Source: Micrococcales bacterium (lineage in GTDB: Bacteria; Actinomycetota; Actinomycetes; Actinomycetales; Cellulomonadaceae). Taken from it: 45,274 nt of DNA. The notes under the pieces are model-generated. The model made no database searches, was not told the DNA's origin, and was given only the letters and a program-made list of their open reading frames with translations. The position numbers were made by a program, and so were the translations under genes. The stretch spans positions 1 through 45,274 of the forward strand of contig WRET01000021.1 of NCBI GenBank assembly GCA_009779195.1, written 5' to 3'. This document shows, in pieces, positions 16,921 through 25,141 of the stretch (positions are counted from its first letter, which is position 1; each line of letters starts with the position of its first letter).

Positions 16921-17140
16921 TGACACCGGGCCGCGGTAGCCCCGGGCTCCATTACCTGCCGCTTCGAGCGGCCACGCGCCGAGAGGCGCTCCCGGCCCGG
17001 TGTCGTCAATCCCTCGGCTGGCCCGCGCTGTGGTGCCGAGAAGGTCCCTGTCAGCCGATACGTCGATTGAGGGATCCGGCAGAGGCCACCACACGGAGAC
17101 CTGTGCCGAGGGTTCACGAGCCGCGTGTCGTGGGCCCACG
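16921..17140 (+). ncRNA. Candidate structured non-coding RNA
   Basis: An 11-base-pair perfect stem (16922-16932 GACACCGGGCC with 16994-17004) closes a multi-branch region containing two perfect hairpins: 16958-16972 (GCCGC-TTCGA-GCGGC) and 16976-16989 (GCGCC-GAGA-GGCGC, a GNRA tetraloop), plus an AGCCC-CG-GGCT hairpin near 16938-16948. Downstream, a segment at 17006-17015 can pair with 17065-17075 in two mutually exclusive registers (TCAATC/GATTGA or ATCCCTC/GAGGGAT), with TCGGCTG/CAGCCGA inside. A 12-base palindrome (17129-17140) may be the end. It occupies the 330-base gap between the divergent... DUF47 upstream region and the 3' end of vsr. I checked for signatures of RNase P RNA, tmRNA, SRP RNA, T-box, cobalamin, TPP and M-box riboswitches by eye and saw none. 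Strand is set by the promoter and is not certain. Confidence 0.5.
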
Positions 17141-17170
17141 CCGTGCCGACCATGGTCATGTCGGGTGGTC

Positions 17171-17617
17171 TCACCGAGGTGGGCGCAGCGCAGCCTGGAC
17201 CCGTCGGGCGGCTGTGTGCGGGTCTTCGTGCTCCCAGACCCGCACCACCGTCCACCCTGCCTCGACCAGCAGCCGGTCGGTGTCGCGGTCGCGAGCCTGG
17301 TTCGCCCCGAGCTTGGTCGCCCACCACGTGCTGTTGGCCTCCGGCGCCCGCCCGTGCTGGGGACACCCGTGCCAAAAACATCCGTCGACGAACACGGCCA
17401 CCTGTGCCCGTGTGAAGGCCACGTCGATGGTCCGTCGTTTTTGCCCCGGCACCGGCACTCCCACCCGGTAGCGCATCCCCGCCGCGTGCAGCACCCGCCG
17501 CAACGCCATCTCCGGCCCCGTGTCCCTGCGCGGCGCCAGCGACATCCGTCGCGAAGCCTCTGGTGACGACGGCCCAGGGTGGGCCGGGACATGCTGCGGC
17601 ACCGGCGGGTCACCCAT
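17171..17617 (-). CDS. vsr: Very short patch repair endonuclease (Vsr)
   Basis: 148 residues, normal Vsr length. It nicks 5' of the T in T:G mismatches left by deamination of 5-methylcytosine, starting very short patch repair. Visible: 'DTGPEMALRRVLHAAG' with the metal-region Glu36, catalytic Asp65 in 'RTIDVAFTRAQVAVFVDG', and the zinc/DNA-intercalation segment 'CFWHGCPQHG' (80-89), then 'WATKLGANQARD' with the conserved WxxKxxxNxxRD. A disordered 25-residue N-terminal extension precedes the domain. No cytosine methyltransferase lies in the window, which is odd for vsr. It sits only 8 bases downstream of the carboxylase gene on the same strand and is probably co-transcribed with it. Confidence 0.93.
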   Translation of the reverse strand: MGDPPVPQHVPAHPGPSSPEASRRMSLAPRRDTGPEMALRRVLHAAGMRYRVGVPVPGQKRRTIDVAFTRAQVAVFVDGCFWHGCPQHGRAPEANSTWWATKLGANQARDRDTDRLLVEAGWTVVRVWEHEDPHTAARRVQAALRPPR

Positions 17618-17625
17618 ACCACGCC

Positions 17626-19386
17626 CTAAGACGGGTCGGTGATCTTGCAGATCAGCGACCCGGCGCTCACGGCCGCGCCGGGCAGGGCCGACAGGCCCGT
17701 GACCACCCCGTCGCGGTGGGCGACGAGGGGTTGTTCCATCTTCATGGCTTCGAGGACGACGATGAGGTCACCGAGGGCCACCTGGTCACCTTCGGCGACA
17801 GCGACAGTGACGATCGTGCCCTGCATGGGGGAGGTCAAGGCGTCGGTGCCGTGGGCGGCGCGTGGCGCGGGGCGGCGGATCGCCGGGCGTGGACGAGTGC
17901 CTCCCCGGATCGCGGCGAGCGCGACGGGCAAGACGACTTCCAGACGTTTGCCGGCCACTTCGACCACGACACGTTCGAGCTCAGTGTCGCCGGACCCTTC
18001 GGCGGAGGGTGTGGGGACGAGGTCGGCCAGACGGTCGGCGAACTCGGTTTCGATCCAGCGGGTGTGGACGGTGAACGGTTCGTCGTCGGGCGGGACGAAC
18101 GCTGGGTCGGCCAGGACGGCCCGGTGGAACGGTGCGACAGTCGCCACTCCTTCGACGACGAGCTCGTCAAGGGCACGACGCGCCCGGGCTACCGCTTGGG
18201 CACGGTCCGAACCGGTGACGATGAGCTTGAGCAGCAAAGAGTCGAACACGCCGTCGACGTTGTCGCCTTCGACCACCCCGGAGTCCACCCGGACACCTGG
18301 TCCAGCAGGCAGGCGCAAGGTGGTGATCGTCCCGGGGGCGGGCAAGAACCCCACGGCGGGGTCCTCACCGTTGATCCGCAGCTCAATGCAGTGGCCACGG
18401 GTGGTGACATGGTCGTAGCCCAGGGGTTCGCCTGCGGCGATGCGGAACTGCTCGCGTACCAGGTCCAGGCCTGTGACCTCTTCAGAGACCGGGTGCTCGA
18501 CCTGCAGACGGGTGTTGACCTCCAGGAACGACACGGCCCCGTCGTCGCCGAGCAGGAACTCGCACGTCCCGGCACCCACGTACCCGGCCTCACGCAAGAT
18601 CGCCACAGACGCGTCGACCAGCGTCTGCTCCTGCTGCGGGGTCAAGAACGGCGCGGGGGCCTCTTCGACAAGCTTTTGGTGCCGGCGCTGCAACGAGCAG
18701 TCACGGGTGGAGACCACCACGACGTTCCCGTGGGTGTCGGCCAGGCACTGGGTCTCCACATGCCGTGGATGGTCCAGGTACCGCTCGACGAAACACTCGC
18801 CGCGCCCGAACGCGATCGTCGCCTCACGTACCGCTGAGGCGTACGCCTCGTCGACCTCGTCAACGCTGCGCGCGACTTTCAGACCGCGCCCGCCCCCTCC
18901 GAACGCTGCTTTGATCGCTACCGGCAGGCCGTGCTGGGCGACGAACTGGTGGATCTGCTCCGCACCAGCGACAGGGTCAGGTGTGCCTGGGATGAGCGGC
19001 GCCCCAGCGCGCGCAGCGATACGCCGGGCGGAAACCTTGTCGCCCAGGGCTTCGATCGCCGCGGGAGGTGGGCCGATCCACGCCAACCCGGCGGCGGTGA
19101 CAGCTTGGGCGAACGAAGCGTTCTCTGCCAAGAACCCGTACCCGGGGTGGACGGCGTCGGCACCTGAGCGGGATGCGACGTCCAACAGCTTGCCGACGTC
19201 GAGGTAGGTGTCGCCAGGACGGGTGCCGCCCAAGGAGAACGCCTGGTCGGCCAGGCGTACGTGCAGGGCGTTACGGTCGGACTCGGCGTACACCGCGACC
19301 GAACGTAGCCCGACGTCGCGGCAGGCCCGGGCGATCCGAACGGCAATCTCTCCGCGGTTGGCGATCAGGACGGTCGTGAGGGGCAC
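17626..19386 (-). CDS. accA3: Acyl-CoA carboxylase alpha subunit (biotin carboxylase-BCCP)
   Basis: 586 residues with biotin carboxylase first (ATP-grasp; '[16 protein letters not shown]' at residue 10, '[15 protein letters not shown]' near 165, '[18 protein letters not shown]' near 290) and a C-terminal biotin carrier domain whose EAMKMEQ motif carries the biotinylated Lys549, 37 residues from the end. With a separate beta subunit it carboxylates acetyl-/propionyl-CoA to malonyl-/methylmalonyl-CoA. The maf neighbour matches the accA3-maf arrangement of mycobacteria, which is why I use this symbol; accD5 and an epsilon subunit are not here. GTG start at 19386, with a TACCGT sequence five bases upstream. 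Confidence 0.9.
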   Translation of the reverse strand: MPLTTVLIANRGEIAVRIARACRDVGLRSVAVYAESDRNALHVRLADQAFSLGGTRPGDTYLDVGKLLDVASRSGADAVHPGYGFLAENASFAQAVTAAGLAWIGPPPAAIEALGDKVSARRIAARAGAPLIPGTPDPVAGAEQIHQFVAQHGLPVAIKAAFGGGGRGLKVARSVDEVDEAYASAVREATIAFGRGECFVERYLDHPRHVETQCLADTHGNVVVVSTRDCSLQRRHQKLVEEAPAPFLTPQQEQTLVDASVAILREAGYVGAGTCEFLLGDDGAVSFLEVNTRLQVEHPVSEEVTGLDLVREQFRIAAGEPLGYDHVTTRGHCIELRINGEDPAVGFLPAPGTITTLRLPAGPGVRVDSGVVEGDNVDGVFDSLLLKLIVTGSDRAQAVARARRALDELVVEGVATVAPFHRAVLADPAFVPPDDEPFTVHTRWIETEFADRLADLVPTPSAEGSGDTELERVVVEVAGKRLEVVLPVALAAIRGGTRPRPAIRRPAPRAAHGTDALTSPMQGTIVTVAVAEGDQVALGDLIVVLEAMKMEQPLVAHRDGVVTGLSALPGAAVSAGSLICKITDPS

Positions 19387-19464
19387 GGTTCACGGTAGCG
19401 CGAGGCATGCTGGCTGCCCAAAGAGATGAACACCAATGCCTGGGGGACCGCCTTGTCGGTTTCC

Positions 19465-20070
19465 TCAGCGCGACCACAGGCCAGTGATGGTGACCCCCAG
19501 ATCTGCCAGCAGGTGGCGCAGCAGCGGCAAGGACACTCCGACGACTGTGTGCGGGTCGCCGTCGACACGTTCGACGAACGGCCCACCCAGGCCGTCGATG
19601 GTGAACGCCCCGGCGACGTGCAACGGTTCGCCGGTGGCGACATAGGCGTCGATCTCCTCGTCGCTGACGTCGGCGAAGTGCACGACAGCCGACGCTGTGG
19701 CACCCAGACCGGTGGGTGCCGCGTCGCGTGTGTCGACGAGCCAGTGCCCGGTGTGCAGCACGCCGTGGCGTCCACGCATCGTGCGCCAGCGGGCGGCGGC
19801 CTGGGCTGCGTCACCGGGTTTGCCGTGGGCTTTCCCGTTCAGCTCGAGCATGGAGTCGCAGCCCAGCACCACCACACCGGTCACCTCGCGTGCCACCGCC
19901 TCGGCCTTGGCCCGGGCGAGCACCAGCACCGCTTGTGCTGGGTCCAGCGGACCGGCGTCAGCCAGCACCTGGTCTTCGTCGATGTGCGAGACCTGTACCG
20001 ACGGGTCGAACCCCGCCGAGCGCAACGTGTGCAACCGTGCCGGAGAAGCAGAGGCGAGCAGCAGCGTCAT
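19465..20070 (-). CDS. maf: Maf-family nucleoside triphosphate pyrophosphatase
   Basis: 201 residues, normal for Maf. Starts 'LLLASASPARLHTLRSAGF', the conserved SxSPxRxxLL loop; 'VLGCDSMLELNGKAHGKP' holds the catalytic Asp region and the conserved GKP; 'FTIDGLGGPFVERVDGDPHTVVG' (two pieces: IDGLGGPF and VDGDPHTVVG) is the C-terminal signature. Maf proteins hydrolyse dTTP/UTP or modified nucleotides to monophosphates, a house-cleaning role. Its ATG overlaps the stop of the upstream SanA-like fragment (ATGA), so they are translationally coupled. A 78-base gap separates it from accA3. Confidence 0.92.
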   Translation of the reverse strand: MTLLLASASPARLHTLRSAGFDPSVQVSHIDEDQVLADAGPLDPAQAVLVLARAKAEAVAREVTGVVVLGCDSMLELNGKAHGKPGDAAQAAARWRTMRGRHGVLHTGHWLVDTRDAAPTGLGATASAVVHFADVSDEEIDAYVATGEPLHVAGAFTIDGLGGPFVERVDGDPHTVVGVSLPLLRHLLADLGVTITGLWSR

Positions 20071-20369
20071 CGGTCTTCGACCTCACGCAGGATCTGGGTG
20101 ACAGATGTCTCTTGGGCCTCGAACAGGTCCACAGCGGCCTGCAACCGGAACGCCACGTAGGACGAAGGGGTGCCGTCGGGGTAGACCGCCGCACCGAACA
20201 CGATCGCGACCGGGGCCGGTTCCACGTCGTCGAGTGCCACGATGCCGCGCTGCCCGCTGACGCGCACAGTGACGATGGGCACCCCCACGACGGCCAGCAC
20301 CACGGCTGCCGCAGCCAGGACCCACCACCGTCGCCTCACCTGGCCGAGCGTGTGCCACCACCGTTCCAC
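20067..20369 (-). CDS. SanA/YdcF-like membrane protein, C-terminally truncated
   Basis: 100 residues: a basic-aromatic N-terminus, one membrane segment (about 17-37), then 'VAIVFGAAVYPDGTPSSYVAFRLQAAVDLF', in pieces VAIVFGAAVYPDG and AVDLF, which matches the start of the DUF218 domain of SanA-type proteins (vancomycin-sensitivity/envelope proteins, normally about 200-230 residues). The alignment stops after roughly 80 residues and a 20-residue unrelated tail leads to a stop overlapping the maf start. Most of the DUF218 domain is missing, so any activity is doubtful; the intact promoter and overlap suggest it survives as a leader frame for maf. Possibly left by a deletion. Confidence 0.65.
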   Translation of the reverse strand: MERWWHTLGQVRRRWWVLAAAAVVLAVVGVPIVTVRVSGQRGIVALDDVEPAPVAIVFGAAVYPDGTPSSYVAFRLQAAVDLFEAQETSVTQILREVEDR

Positions 20370-20376
20370 CCGGCCG

Positions 20377-20382
20377 ACACTA
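20377..20382 (-). promoter_or_regulatory. -10 box of the SanA-like/maf operon
   Basis: TAGTGT on the minus strand with seven bases to the GTG at 20369; a leaderless start. Confidence 0.5.
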
Positions 20383-20510
20383 CCTGGGGTTCGTGCCGCT
20401 ACGGGAACAACCGACAGGTCCCACGTCTCTTATGGGCAGTGTCCACGCCAGACGACTGGCACCGGCCCCGTCGGGCGCGTCGCGCCCGCCGTCGAACGAG
20501 AGAAACCATC

Positions 20511-21113
20511 ATGCGTCGTAGTGCACTGGCTTTCGCCCCTCTCCTGGCTCTCGCCCTGGTTGCTGGGTGCGCCCACAGCAACAGCCCCAGGGGCTTCCAC
20601 TCCAGAGGCGCCGATTTCGGCGAGAGCGGCGCCGCCACCAACACCCCGACGGACGATCCTCGCGACGTGCTGGACTCGTGCGTCGTCGGGTCGTGGGCGG
20701 TCGATCCAGAGCAGCTGGAGCAGCTGGGGATGAACCCTTCCGACCTCGCCCTGTTCAAACAGCTCGGAGCAACCCCTCAGGTGGTGTTCGCGTTCAAGAA
20801 GAACGGTGACTACACCATGGACATCGTCATCGCAGGCGCAGGCACGCAGCAGGGTATCTCCTACAGCATCGACGGGAAGATCTCCTTCACCGGTTCCTGG
20901 TCGGCCTCAGGTGCCGACGCGCTCACCATCACCACGACCGACGTCAGTGGCTATATGACGACGGTCGTCGGCGGCCAGACCGACAGCGCCCCGGTGAACA
21001 AAGGCGACCTCGGCCCCTCCGACTTCTCCTCCGGGACGGTGTCGGTGACCTGCTCGTCGTCGACGCTGGAGATGGAGTCGGGTCCCGACAAGATGACCCT
21101 CGCACGTCGGTAG
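20511..21113 (+). CDS. Secreted lipoprotein, CxxxNxPR family (copy B)
   Basis: 200 residues. Signal peptide MRRSALAFAPLLALALVAGC with lipobox VAGC (Cys20), then AHSNSPRG, i.e. the family's Cys-x3-N-x-PR motif. Mature part: an acidic linker, 'DSCVVGSWAVD', a beta-rich core ('FAFKKNGDYTMDIVIAG', 'ISFTGSWSASG') and a C-terminal 'CSSSTLEM...MTLARR'. The two remaining cysteines could form a disulfide. Start ATG 20511 with ACGAGAG upstream. The next gene is a close tandem copy including the upstream leader and the terminator. No enzymatic motif is visible; the repeated strand pattern suggests a small beta-barrel (lipocalin-like) ligand binder, which is inference. Confidence 0.85.
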   Translation: MRRSALAFAPLLALALVAGCAHSNSPRGFHSRGADFGESGAATNTPTDDPRDVLDSCVVGSWAVDPEQLEQLGMNPSDLALFKQLGATPQVVFAFKKNGDYTMDIVIAGAGTQQGISYSIDGKISFTGSWSASGADALTITTTDVSGYMTTVVGGQTDSAPVNKGDLGPSDFSSGTVSVTCSSSTLEMESGPDKMTLARR

Positions 21114-21130
21114 GCCCTCACACACCCACG

Positions 21131-21173
21131 CACGCCTGCGCCCCTCCGGCTCGTCCGGCGGGGCGCAGGCGTG
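21131..21173. terminator. Hairpin terminator after lipoprotein B
   Basis: Perfect 14-base-pair stem (21131-21144 with 21160-21173) extended by an inner CCGG/CCGG pair; no T-run. Its sequence is a near copy of the hairpin after lipoprotein C. Confidence 0.75.
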
Positions 21174-21335
21174 TGCGGACGGCCTGTGGGCACGACGGTC
21201 GTGCGACCATCGCGGCCCCGTTGCGGGAACAACCGGCAGGCTTTGCGTCTCTCACAGACAGTGCCTACGCGAGATACTGTCGGCACCGGCCCCCGTCGGG
21301 CACGTCGCGCCCGTCCTCGAACGAAAGAAGCCATC

Positions 21336-21956
21336 ATGCGTCGTAGTGCACTGGCCGTCGCTCCTCTGCTCGCTCTCGTCCTGGTCGCCGGGTGTGGCCA
21401 GGGCAACAACCCCAGGGTGGACTTCGACAAGAAGGGTGCCGATTTCGGCGACAGCGGCACCGCCGACACCAACGACACCGCCAACTCTGGCCGCAACGAT
21501 CCTCTTGGCTCTCTGGACTCGTGCGTCGTCGGGTCGTGGTTGGCCGATATGGCGAACCTGATGGAAGTGGGCGTGGACCCCATGGACATCGCCGAGCTCA
21601 GAGCGCTCGGAGCATCTTTCGACCTGGTGTTCACGTTCAAGAAGAACGGTGACTACGCCATGGAGATGATCATCACCGGCTCGGGCACGGAGCAGGGTGT
21701 CGCGTACACCCTGGACGGGACGATCTCCTTCACAGGTTCCTGGTCGATGTCAGGTACCGAAGTGATCGACATCACCACAACCGATGTCGGTGGCCAGATG
21801 ACGATGGTCGTCGGTGACCAGACCCAGACCATCCCGGTGACCGACTCCGACTTCACCGCCTCCGACTACTCGTTCGGGAAGGTTCCGGCGACCTGTTCAG
21901 CCTCGACGCTGGAGATGCAGTCGGGCAAGAGCACGCTGGTCCTCACACGCAAGTAG
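21336..21956 (+). CDS. Secreted lipoprotein, CxxxNxPR family (copy C)
   Basis: 206 residues, the tandem sister of the preceding gene. Signal peptide begins identically (MRRSALA) and ends VAGC (Cys20), followed by GQGNNPRV. It repeats the DSCVVGSW, FTFKKNGDYAMEMII, ISFTGSWSMSG and C-terminal CSASTLEM segments. The first seven codons and about 100 bases of leader before the ATG are also clearly homologous to those of copy B, so the unit was duplicated with its control region. Start ATG 21336 with CGAAAGAAG upstream. A GATACTGT near 21288 may be the -10 region. Function unknown. Confidence 0.85.
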   Translation: MRRSALAVAPLLALVLVAGCGQGNNPRVDFDKKGADFGDSGTADTNDTANSGRNDPLGSLDSCVVGSWLADMANLMEVGVDPMDIAELRALGASFDLVFTFKKNGDYAMEMIITGSGTEQGVAYTLDGTISFTGSWSMSGTEVIDITTTDVGGQMTMVVGDQTQTIPVTDSDFTASDYSFGKVPATCSASTLEMQSGKSTLVLTRK

Positions 21957-21973
21957 CTCTAGCCACCCACGAA

Positions 21974-22012
21974 CACCTGCGCCCCGCCGGACGAGCCGGC
22001 GGGGCGCAGGTG
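21974..22012. terminator. Bidirectional hairpin terminator
   Basis: Perfect 17-base-pair stem (21974-21990 with 21996-22012) and a five-base loop ACGAG, between the convergent lipoprotein C and acetate transporter genes. Confidence 0.85.
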
Positions 22013-22026
22013 CGTTGAGGTCGAGA

Positions 22027-22626
22027 CTACTTGGACAGCGGTCCCTGGGGCAGGACGGTCTTGCCCCAGGTGGAGTTGATCACACCGGCGGCCGAGCCGT
22101 ACCAGGCGGCCAGGGCGGTGGCCAGGCCGACGAAACCACCGATGTGCACGACGGTCTCGTTCTCGACGAAGTCGCCGATGCCCAGGAAGAAGAAGGTCGT
22201 GGTGAGCAGGACGAAAACGGTCAGGATGACTGTCGTGGTGCGGGTGGCCGCAACGGTCATGAAAGCGGTGAACAGACCCCAGGCGATGAGGAAGATCCCG
22301 ATGGCGTGAGCGTTCTGGGTCGAGCCGGCGGCGGCGCCGGGGACTTGCGCGCTGCCCCACACGAACCACGCAGCCCAGGCCAGCCAGAACGCCCCGTAGG
22401 AGCTGAAGGCCAGCGCACCGAAGGTGTTGCCGGTCTTGAACTCCCACATCCCGGCGAGCAGCTGGGCGAGCCCGCCGTAGAACAAGGCGAGCCCCACCAC
22501 GACGGGCCGACCGCCTTCGAGGATCCCGGCGTTGTACATGGACAAGACGAACGTGCTCAAGGCGAACGCGGCCAGGCCGAGGGGGCCTGGGTCGGCGATC
22601 TTCGGGGCAGATGCTGCGTCACTCAT
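22027..22626 (-). CDS. satP: Acetate uptake transporter, SatP/GPR1/YaaH family
   Basis: 199 residues and six membrane segments. The family signature NPAPLGLxAFALTT appears as 'ADPGPLGLAAFALSTF' near residue 12, with Asp replacing the first Asn; 'FYGGLAQLLAGMWEFKTGNTFGA' (pieces FYGGLAQLLAG and FKTGNTFGA) is the second conserved region. These are proton-coupled acetate/succinate channels or symporters of the inner membrane. ATG 22626 has a strong AAGGAG site seven bases upstream. Single gene; a TATAGC on the minus strand near 22670 may be its -10 box. Confidence 0.92.
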   Translation of the reverse strand: MSDAASAPKIADPGPLGLAAFALSTFVLSMYNAGILEGGRPVVVGLALFYGGLAQLLAGMWEFKTGNTFGALAFSSYGAFWLAWAAWFVWGSAQVPGAAAGSTQNAHAIGIFLIAWGLFTAFMTVAATRTTTVILTVFVLLTTTFFFLGIGDFVENETVVHIGGFVGLATALAAWYGSAAGVINSTWGKTVLPQGPLSK

Positions 22627-22672
22627 GATGGCTCCTTACGACCGGTGCGGATACCGATGCCAGCACGCTATA

Positions 22673-22698
22673 CCCCCTGCCGCCTGGGCGGGAGGGGG
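22673..22698 (-). terminator. Hairpin downstream of disA
   Basis: Arms 22673-22684 and 22687-22698 pair with one mismatch (CCCCCT and CCGCC blocks). It lies between disA (upstream on this strand) and satP, so it probably ends disA transcription. Confidence 0.5.
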
Positions 22699-22754
22699 GA
22701 AGGCACAGTTCGTCGACCGGCTTGGCCCCACCGGTCAGCCAACCCACCACCGGC

Positions 22755-23831
22755 TCAGGCGTAGCGCTCCAAGATGGACGTCTCGGCCAGGCGTGACAGG
22801 CCCTCACGCACCGACCGGGCACGCTGTTCGCCGATCCCTTCGACAGCCATGAGCTCGTCGATCGACGCGGCCAGCAGACGTTGCAGCCCGCCGAAATGCT
22901 GCACCAGCCGTTCGGTCAGGTGACGGGGCAGCCGGGGGATCTTCGCCAGCAACCGGTACCCGCGGGCGCTGGCCGGTGCGTCGAGGGTGTCCGAGCCACC
23001 GGGCACCCCCAGGACCCGGGCGATCTTGGCCGGGTCCAGCAGCTGGGTGGAGTCCAGGTCGCCCAACCCGGCCAGCACCGCTGCGACCTCACGCCGGGAC
23101 GTGTCGACGTAGTCGCGGATCACCAGCTCACGGTCAGCGCCGATCCCGGCGACGAGCTCGTCGAGCTGCAACGACATGAGCCGTCCGTCGGTGCCCAGCT
23201 CGACCACGTACCCGTCGATCTCGTCGGCGATACGCCGCACCATCTCCAGGCGCTGCACCACCGCGGCCACGTCGCGCACGGTGACGAGGTCTTCGATCTC
23301 CAACGCTGACAAGGTGCCGGAGACTTCGTCGAGCCGGGCTTTGTACCGTTCGAGCGTCGCCAGCGCCTGGTTGGCCCGCGACAAGATCGTCGTGGAGTCC
23401 TCCAGCACATGCCGTGACCCGTCGCAGTACAACGCGATGATCCGCATCGACGCCGACACCGAGATCACCGGGAACCCTGTCTGCTTGGCGACACGTTCGG
23501 CTGTGCGGTGCCGGGTGCCCGATTCTGAGGTGGGGATCGACGGGTCAGGCAGCAGCTGGACGTTGGCCCGCACGATCCGCGACAGGTCCGCGTTGACCAC
23601 GACCGCCCCGTCCATCTTCGACAGCTCGCGCAACCGGGTCGCCGAGAAACCCACGTCCAGCACGAACCCGCCTGAGCAGATCGAATCCACCACGCCGTCC
23701 ACGCCCAGCACGACGATCGCCCCGGTGCGCCCCCACAAGATCCGTTCCAGCCCGTCGCGCAGCTCAGTGCCCGGTGCGACCGCAGCGAGGGTCGCCCGCC
23801 GTCGTTCGTCCGCTGCCGTCAGGTCGCTCAC
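22755..23831 (-). CDS. disA: DNA integrity scanning protein / diadenylate cyclase DisA
   Basis: 358 residues, the normal DisA length. The N-terminal DAC domain has Asp74-Gly75-Ala76 and Arg107-His108-Arg109, the paired catalytic motifs that condense two ATP to c-di-AMP. A linker of helices (about 150-290) follows, then a C-terminal helix-hairpin-helix pair (about 300-355, 'LIPRL'-like '[18 protein letters not shown]' and '[17 protein letters not shown]') that binds branched DNA. The octamer makes c-di-AMP on intact DNA and stops at recombination intermediates. GTG 23831 was chosen since it gives the usual VSDL start and has TACCAT seven bases upstream. Divergent from ychF. radA, its common partner, is not in view. 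Confidence 0.96.
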   Translation of the reverse strand: MSDLTAADERRRATLAAVAPGTELRDGLERILWGRTGAIVVLGVDGVVDSICSGGFVLDVGFSATRLRELSKMDGAVVVNADLSRIVRANVQLLPDPSIPTSESGTRHRTAERVAKQTGFPVISVSASMRIIALYCDGSRHVLEDSTTILSRANQALATLERYKARLDEVSGTLSALEIEDLVTVRDVAAVVQRLEMVRRIADEIDGYVVELGTDGRLMSLQLDELVAGIGADRELVIRDYVDTSRREVAAVLAGLGDLDSTQLLDPAKIARVLGVPGGSDTLDAPASARGYRLLAKIPRLPRHLTERLVQHFGGLQRLLAASIDELMAVEGIGEQRARSVREGLSRLAETSILERYA

Positions 23832-23838
23832 GACTGTG

Positions 23839-23844
23839 ATGGTA
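23839..23844 (-). promoter_or_regulatory. -10 box of disA
   Basis: TACCAT on the minus strand, seven bases before the GTG at 23831, with no Shine-Dalgarno; decides the short start over an upstream one. Confidence 0.5.
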
Positions 23845-23972
23845 ACTGGGCTGCTCCGCCGTAGCCTTCCCACCGCTGCGGCGTTGCGCCCTGGTTCACC
23901 ACTGCGGCCCGGGTGAGGGACGCTCGAGGGCCAGTGGGAAGCAGGAGGAACCCACGTGGTCCACGCTCACCG

Positions 23973-23978
23973 TAGACT
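23973..23978 (+). promoter_or_regulatory. -10 box of ychF
   Basis: TAGACT, eight bases before the GTG at 23987; leaderless arrangement. Confidence 0.5.
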
Positions 23979-23986
23979 GACGGCCC

Positions 23987-25060
23987 GTGGCACTCACCAT
24001 CGGTATCGTCGGACTGCCCAATGTCGGCAAGTCGACGTTGTTCAACGCGTTGACCAGGGCGAGCGTGCTCGCGGCGAACTACCCGTTCGCGACGATCGAG
24101 CCGAACGTGGGGGTGGTGCCGCTGCCAGACCCGCGTCTGGCGAGCCTGGCCCAGGTGTGCGACTCGGCGAAGATCGTGCCAGCGACGGTGTCGTTCGTCG
24201 ATATCGCTGGGATCGTGCGCGGGGCCAGCCAGGGTGAGGGACTGGGTAACAAGTTCTTGGCCAATATCCGCGAAGCACATGCGATCTGTGTGGTGACCAG
24301 GGCGTTCGTCGACCCTGACGTGGTCCACGTCGACGGGGCCGTCGACCCTGGTGCCGATATCGACACGATCTGTACCGAGCTGGTGCTCGCCGACCTGGAG
24401 ACGGTCGAAAGAGCCATCGCACGTCTGGACAAAGAGGTGCGGGCCAAGAAGGCCGAACCGTCGCTGCTGGCCGCGGCGCACAGTGCGTACCAGCTGTTGT
24501 CGGCCGGGACGGTGCTGTACGGCTCCGACGCTGACCTGGACGCTTTGCGCCCGTTACAGCTGATGACCGCCAAGCCGTTCATCTACGTGTTCAACACTGA
24601 CGATACCGGTCTGGCCGACACCGACGCCCAGGCGGCGCTGCGCGGGCTGGTCGCACCGGCAGACTGTGTGTTCCTCGACGCCAAGTTCGAGGCTGAGCTT
24701 GTCGAGCTCGAACCTGACGAAGCCGCCGAGATGCTTGAGGCGAATGGCCAGGACGAGTCTGGCCTGGACCAGCTGGCCCGCGTCGGTTTCCACACCCTGG
24801 GTCTGCAGACCTTCTTGACCGCAGGCCCCAAAGAGTCGCGTGCCTGGACGATCACCGCCGGTTGGACCGCTCCCCAAGCCGCAGGTGTCATCCACACCGA
24901 CTTCCAGAAGGGTTTCATCAAGGCCGAGATCATCTCCTACGACGACCTGGTCGCCGCCGGTTCGGTCGTCGCGGCCCGTGCCGCTGGCAAAGCCCGTATC
25001 GAAGGCAAGGACTACGTCATGTGCGACGGCGACGTCGTCGACTTCCGCTTCAACGTCTGA
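23987..25060 (+). CDS. ychF: YchF/OLA1-type ATPase
   Basis: 357 residues, typical length. P-loop 'GLPNVGKST' (residues 9-17), switch region 'FVDIAGIVRGASQGEGLGNKFL' (pieces VDIAGIVRGAS and GEGLGNKFL) and the atypical G4 'YVFNTDD' in place of NKxD, which is the reason this GTPase-fold protein prefers ATP. A coiled-coil insertion (about 130-200) and a C-terminal TGS domain (about 270-355, 'FLTAGPKESRAWTI', 'FQKGFIKAEIISYDDL') complete it. It binds ribosomes and is linked to oxidative and stress responses. GTG start next to a -10 box. Confidence 0.96.
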   Translation: MALTIGIVGLPNVGKSTLFNALTRASVLAANYPFATIEPNVGVVPLPDPRLASLAQVCDSAKIVPATVSFVDIAGIVRGASQGEGLGNKFLANIREAHAICVVTRAFVDPDVVHVDGAVDPGADIDTICTELVLADLETVERAIARLDKEVRAKKAEPSLLAAAHSAYQLLSAGTVLYGSDADLDALRPLQLMTAKPFIYVFNTDDTGLADTDAQAALRGLVAPADCVFLDAKFEAELVELEPDEAAEMLEANGQDESGLDQLARVGFHTLGLQTFLTAGPKESRAWTITAGWTAPQAAGVIHTDFQKGFIKAEIISYDDLVAAGSVVAARAAGKARIEGKDYVMCDGDVVDFRFNV

Positions 25061-25141
25061 AAGCCCTGCGCCGACAAGCCCTGCGCCGACCTGTTCGGCG
25101 CCTGTGTTCGACACGCCCACCTGCGGTTCTGGCGTGTTCGG

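Noticed and set aside
16921..17140. RNase P RNA, tmRNA, SRP RNA or a known riboswitch
   Set aside because: The conserved cores of these RNAs (for example GAGGAAAGUCC, a tRNA-like ACCA end, the SRP GGAAG tetraloop region, the B12 box) were not found, and no plus-strand gene follows.
16882..17622. Protein-coding frames across the structured region, minus strand
   Set aside because: They are out-of-frame extensions of vsr with random composition; the inverted-repeat structure explains the sequence better.
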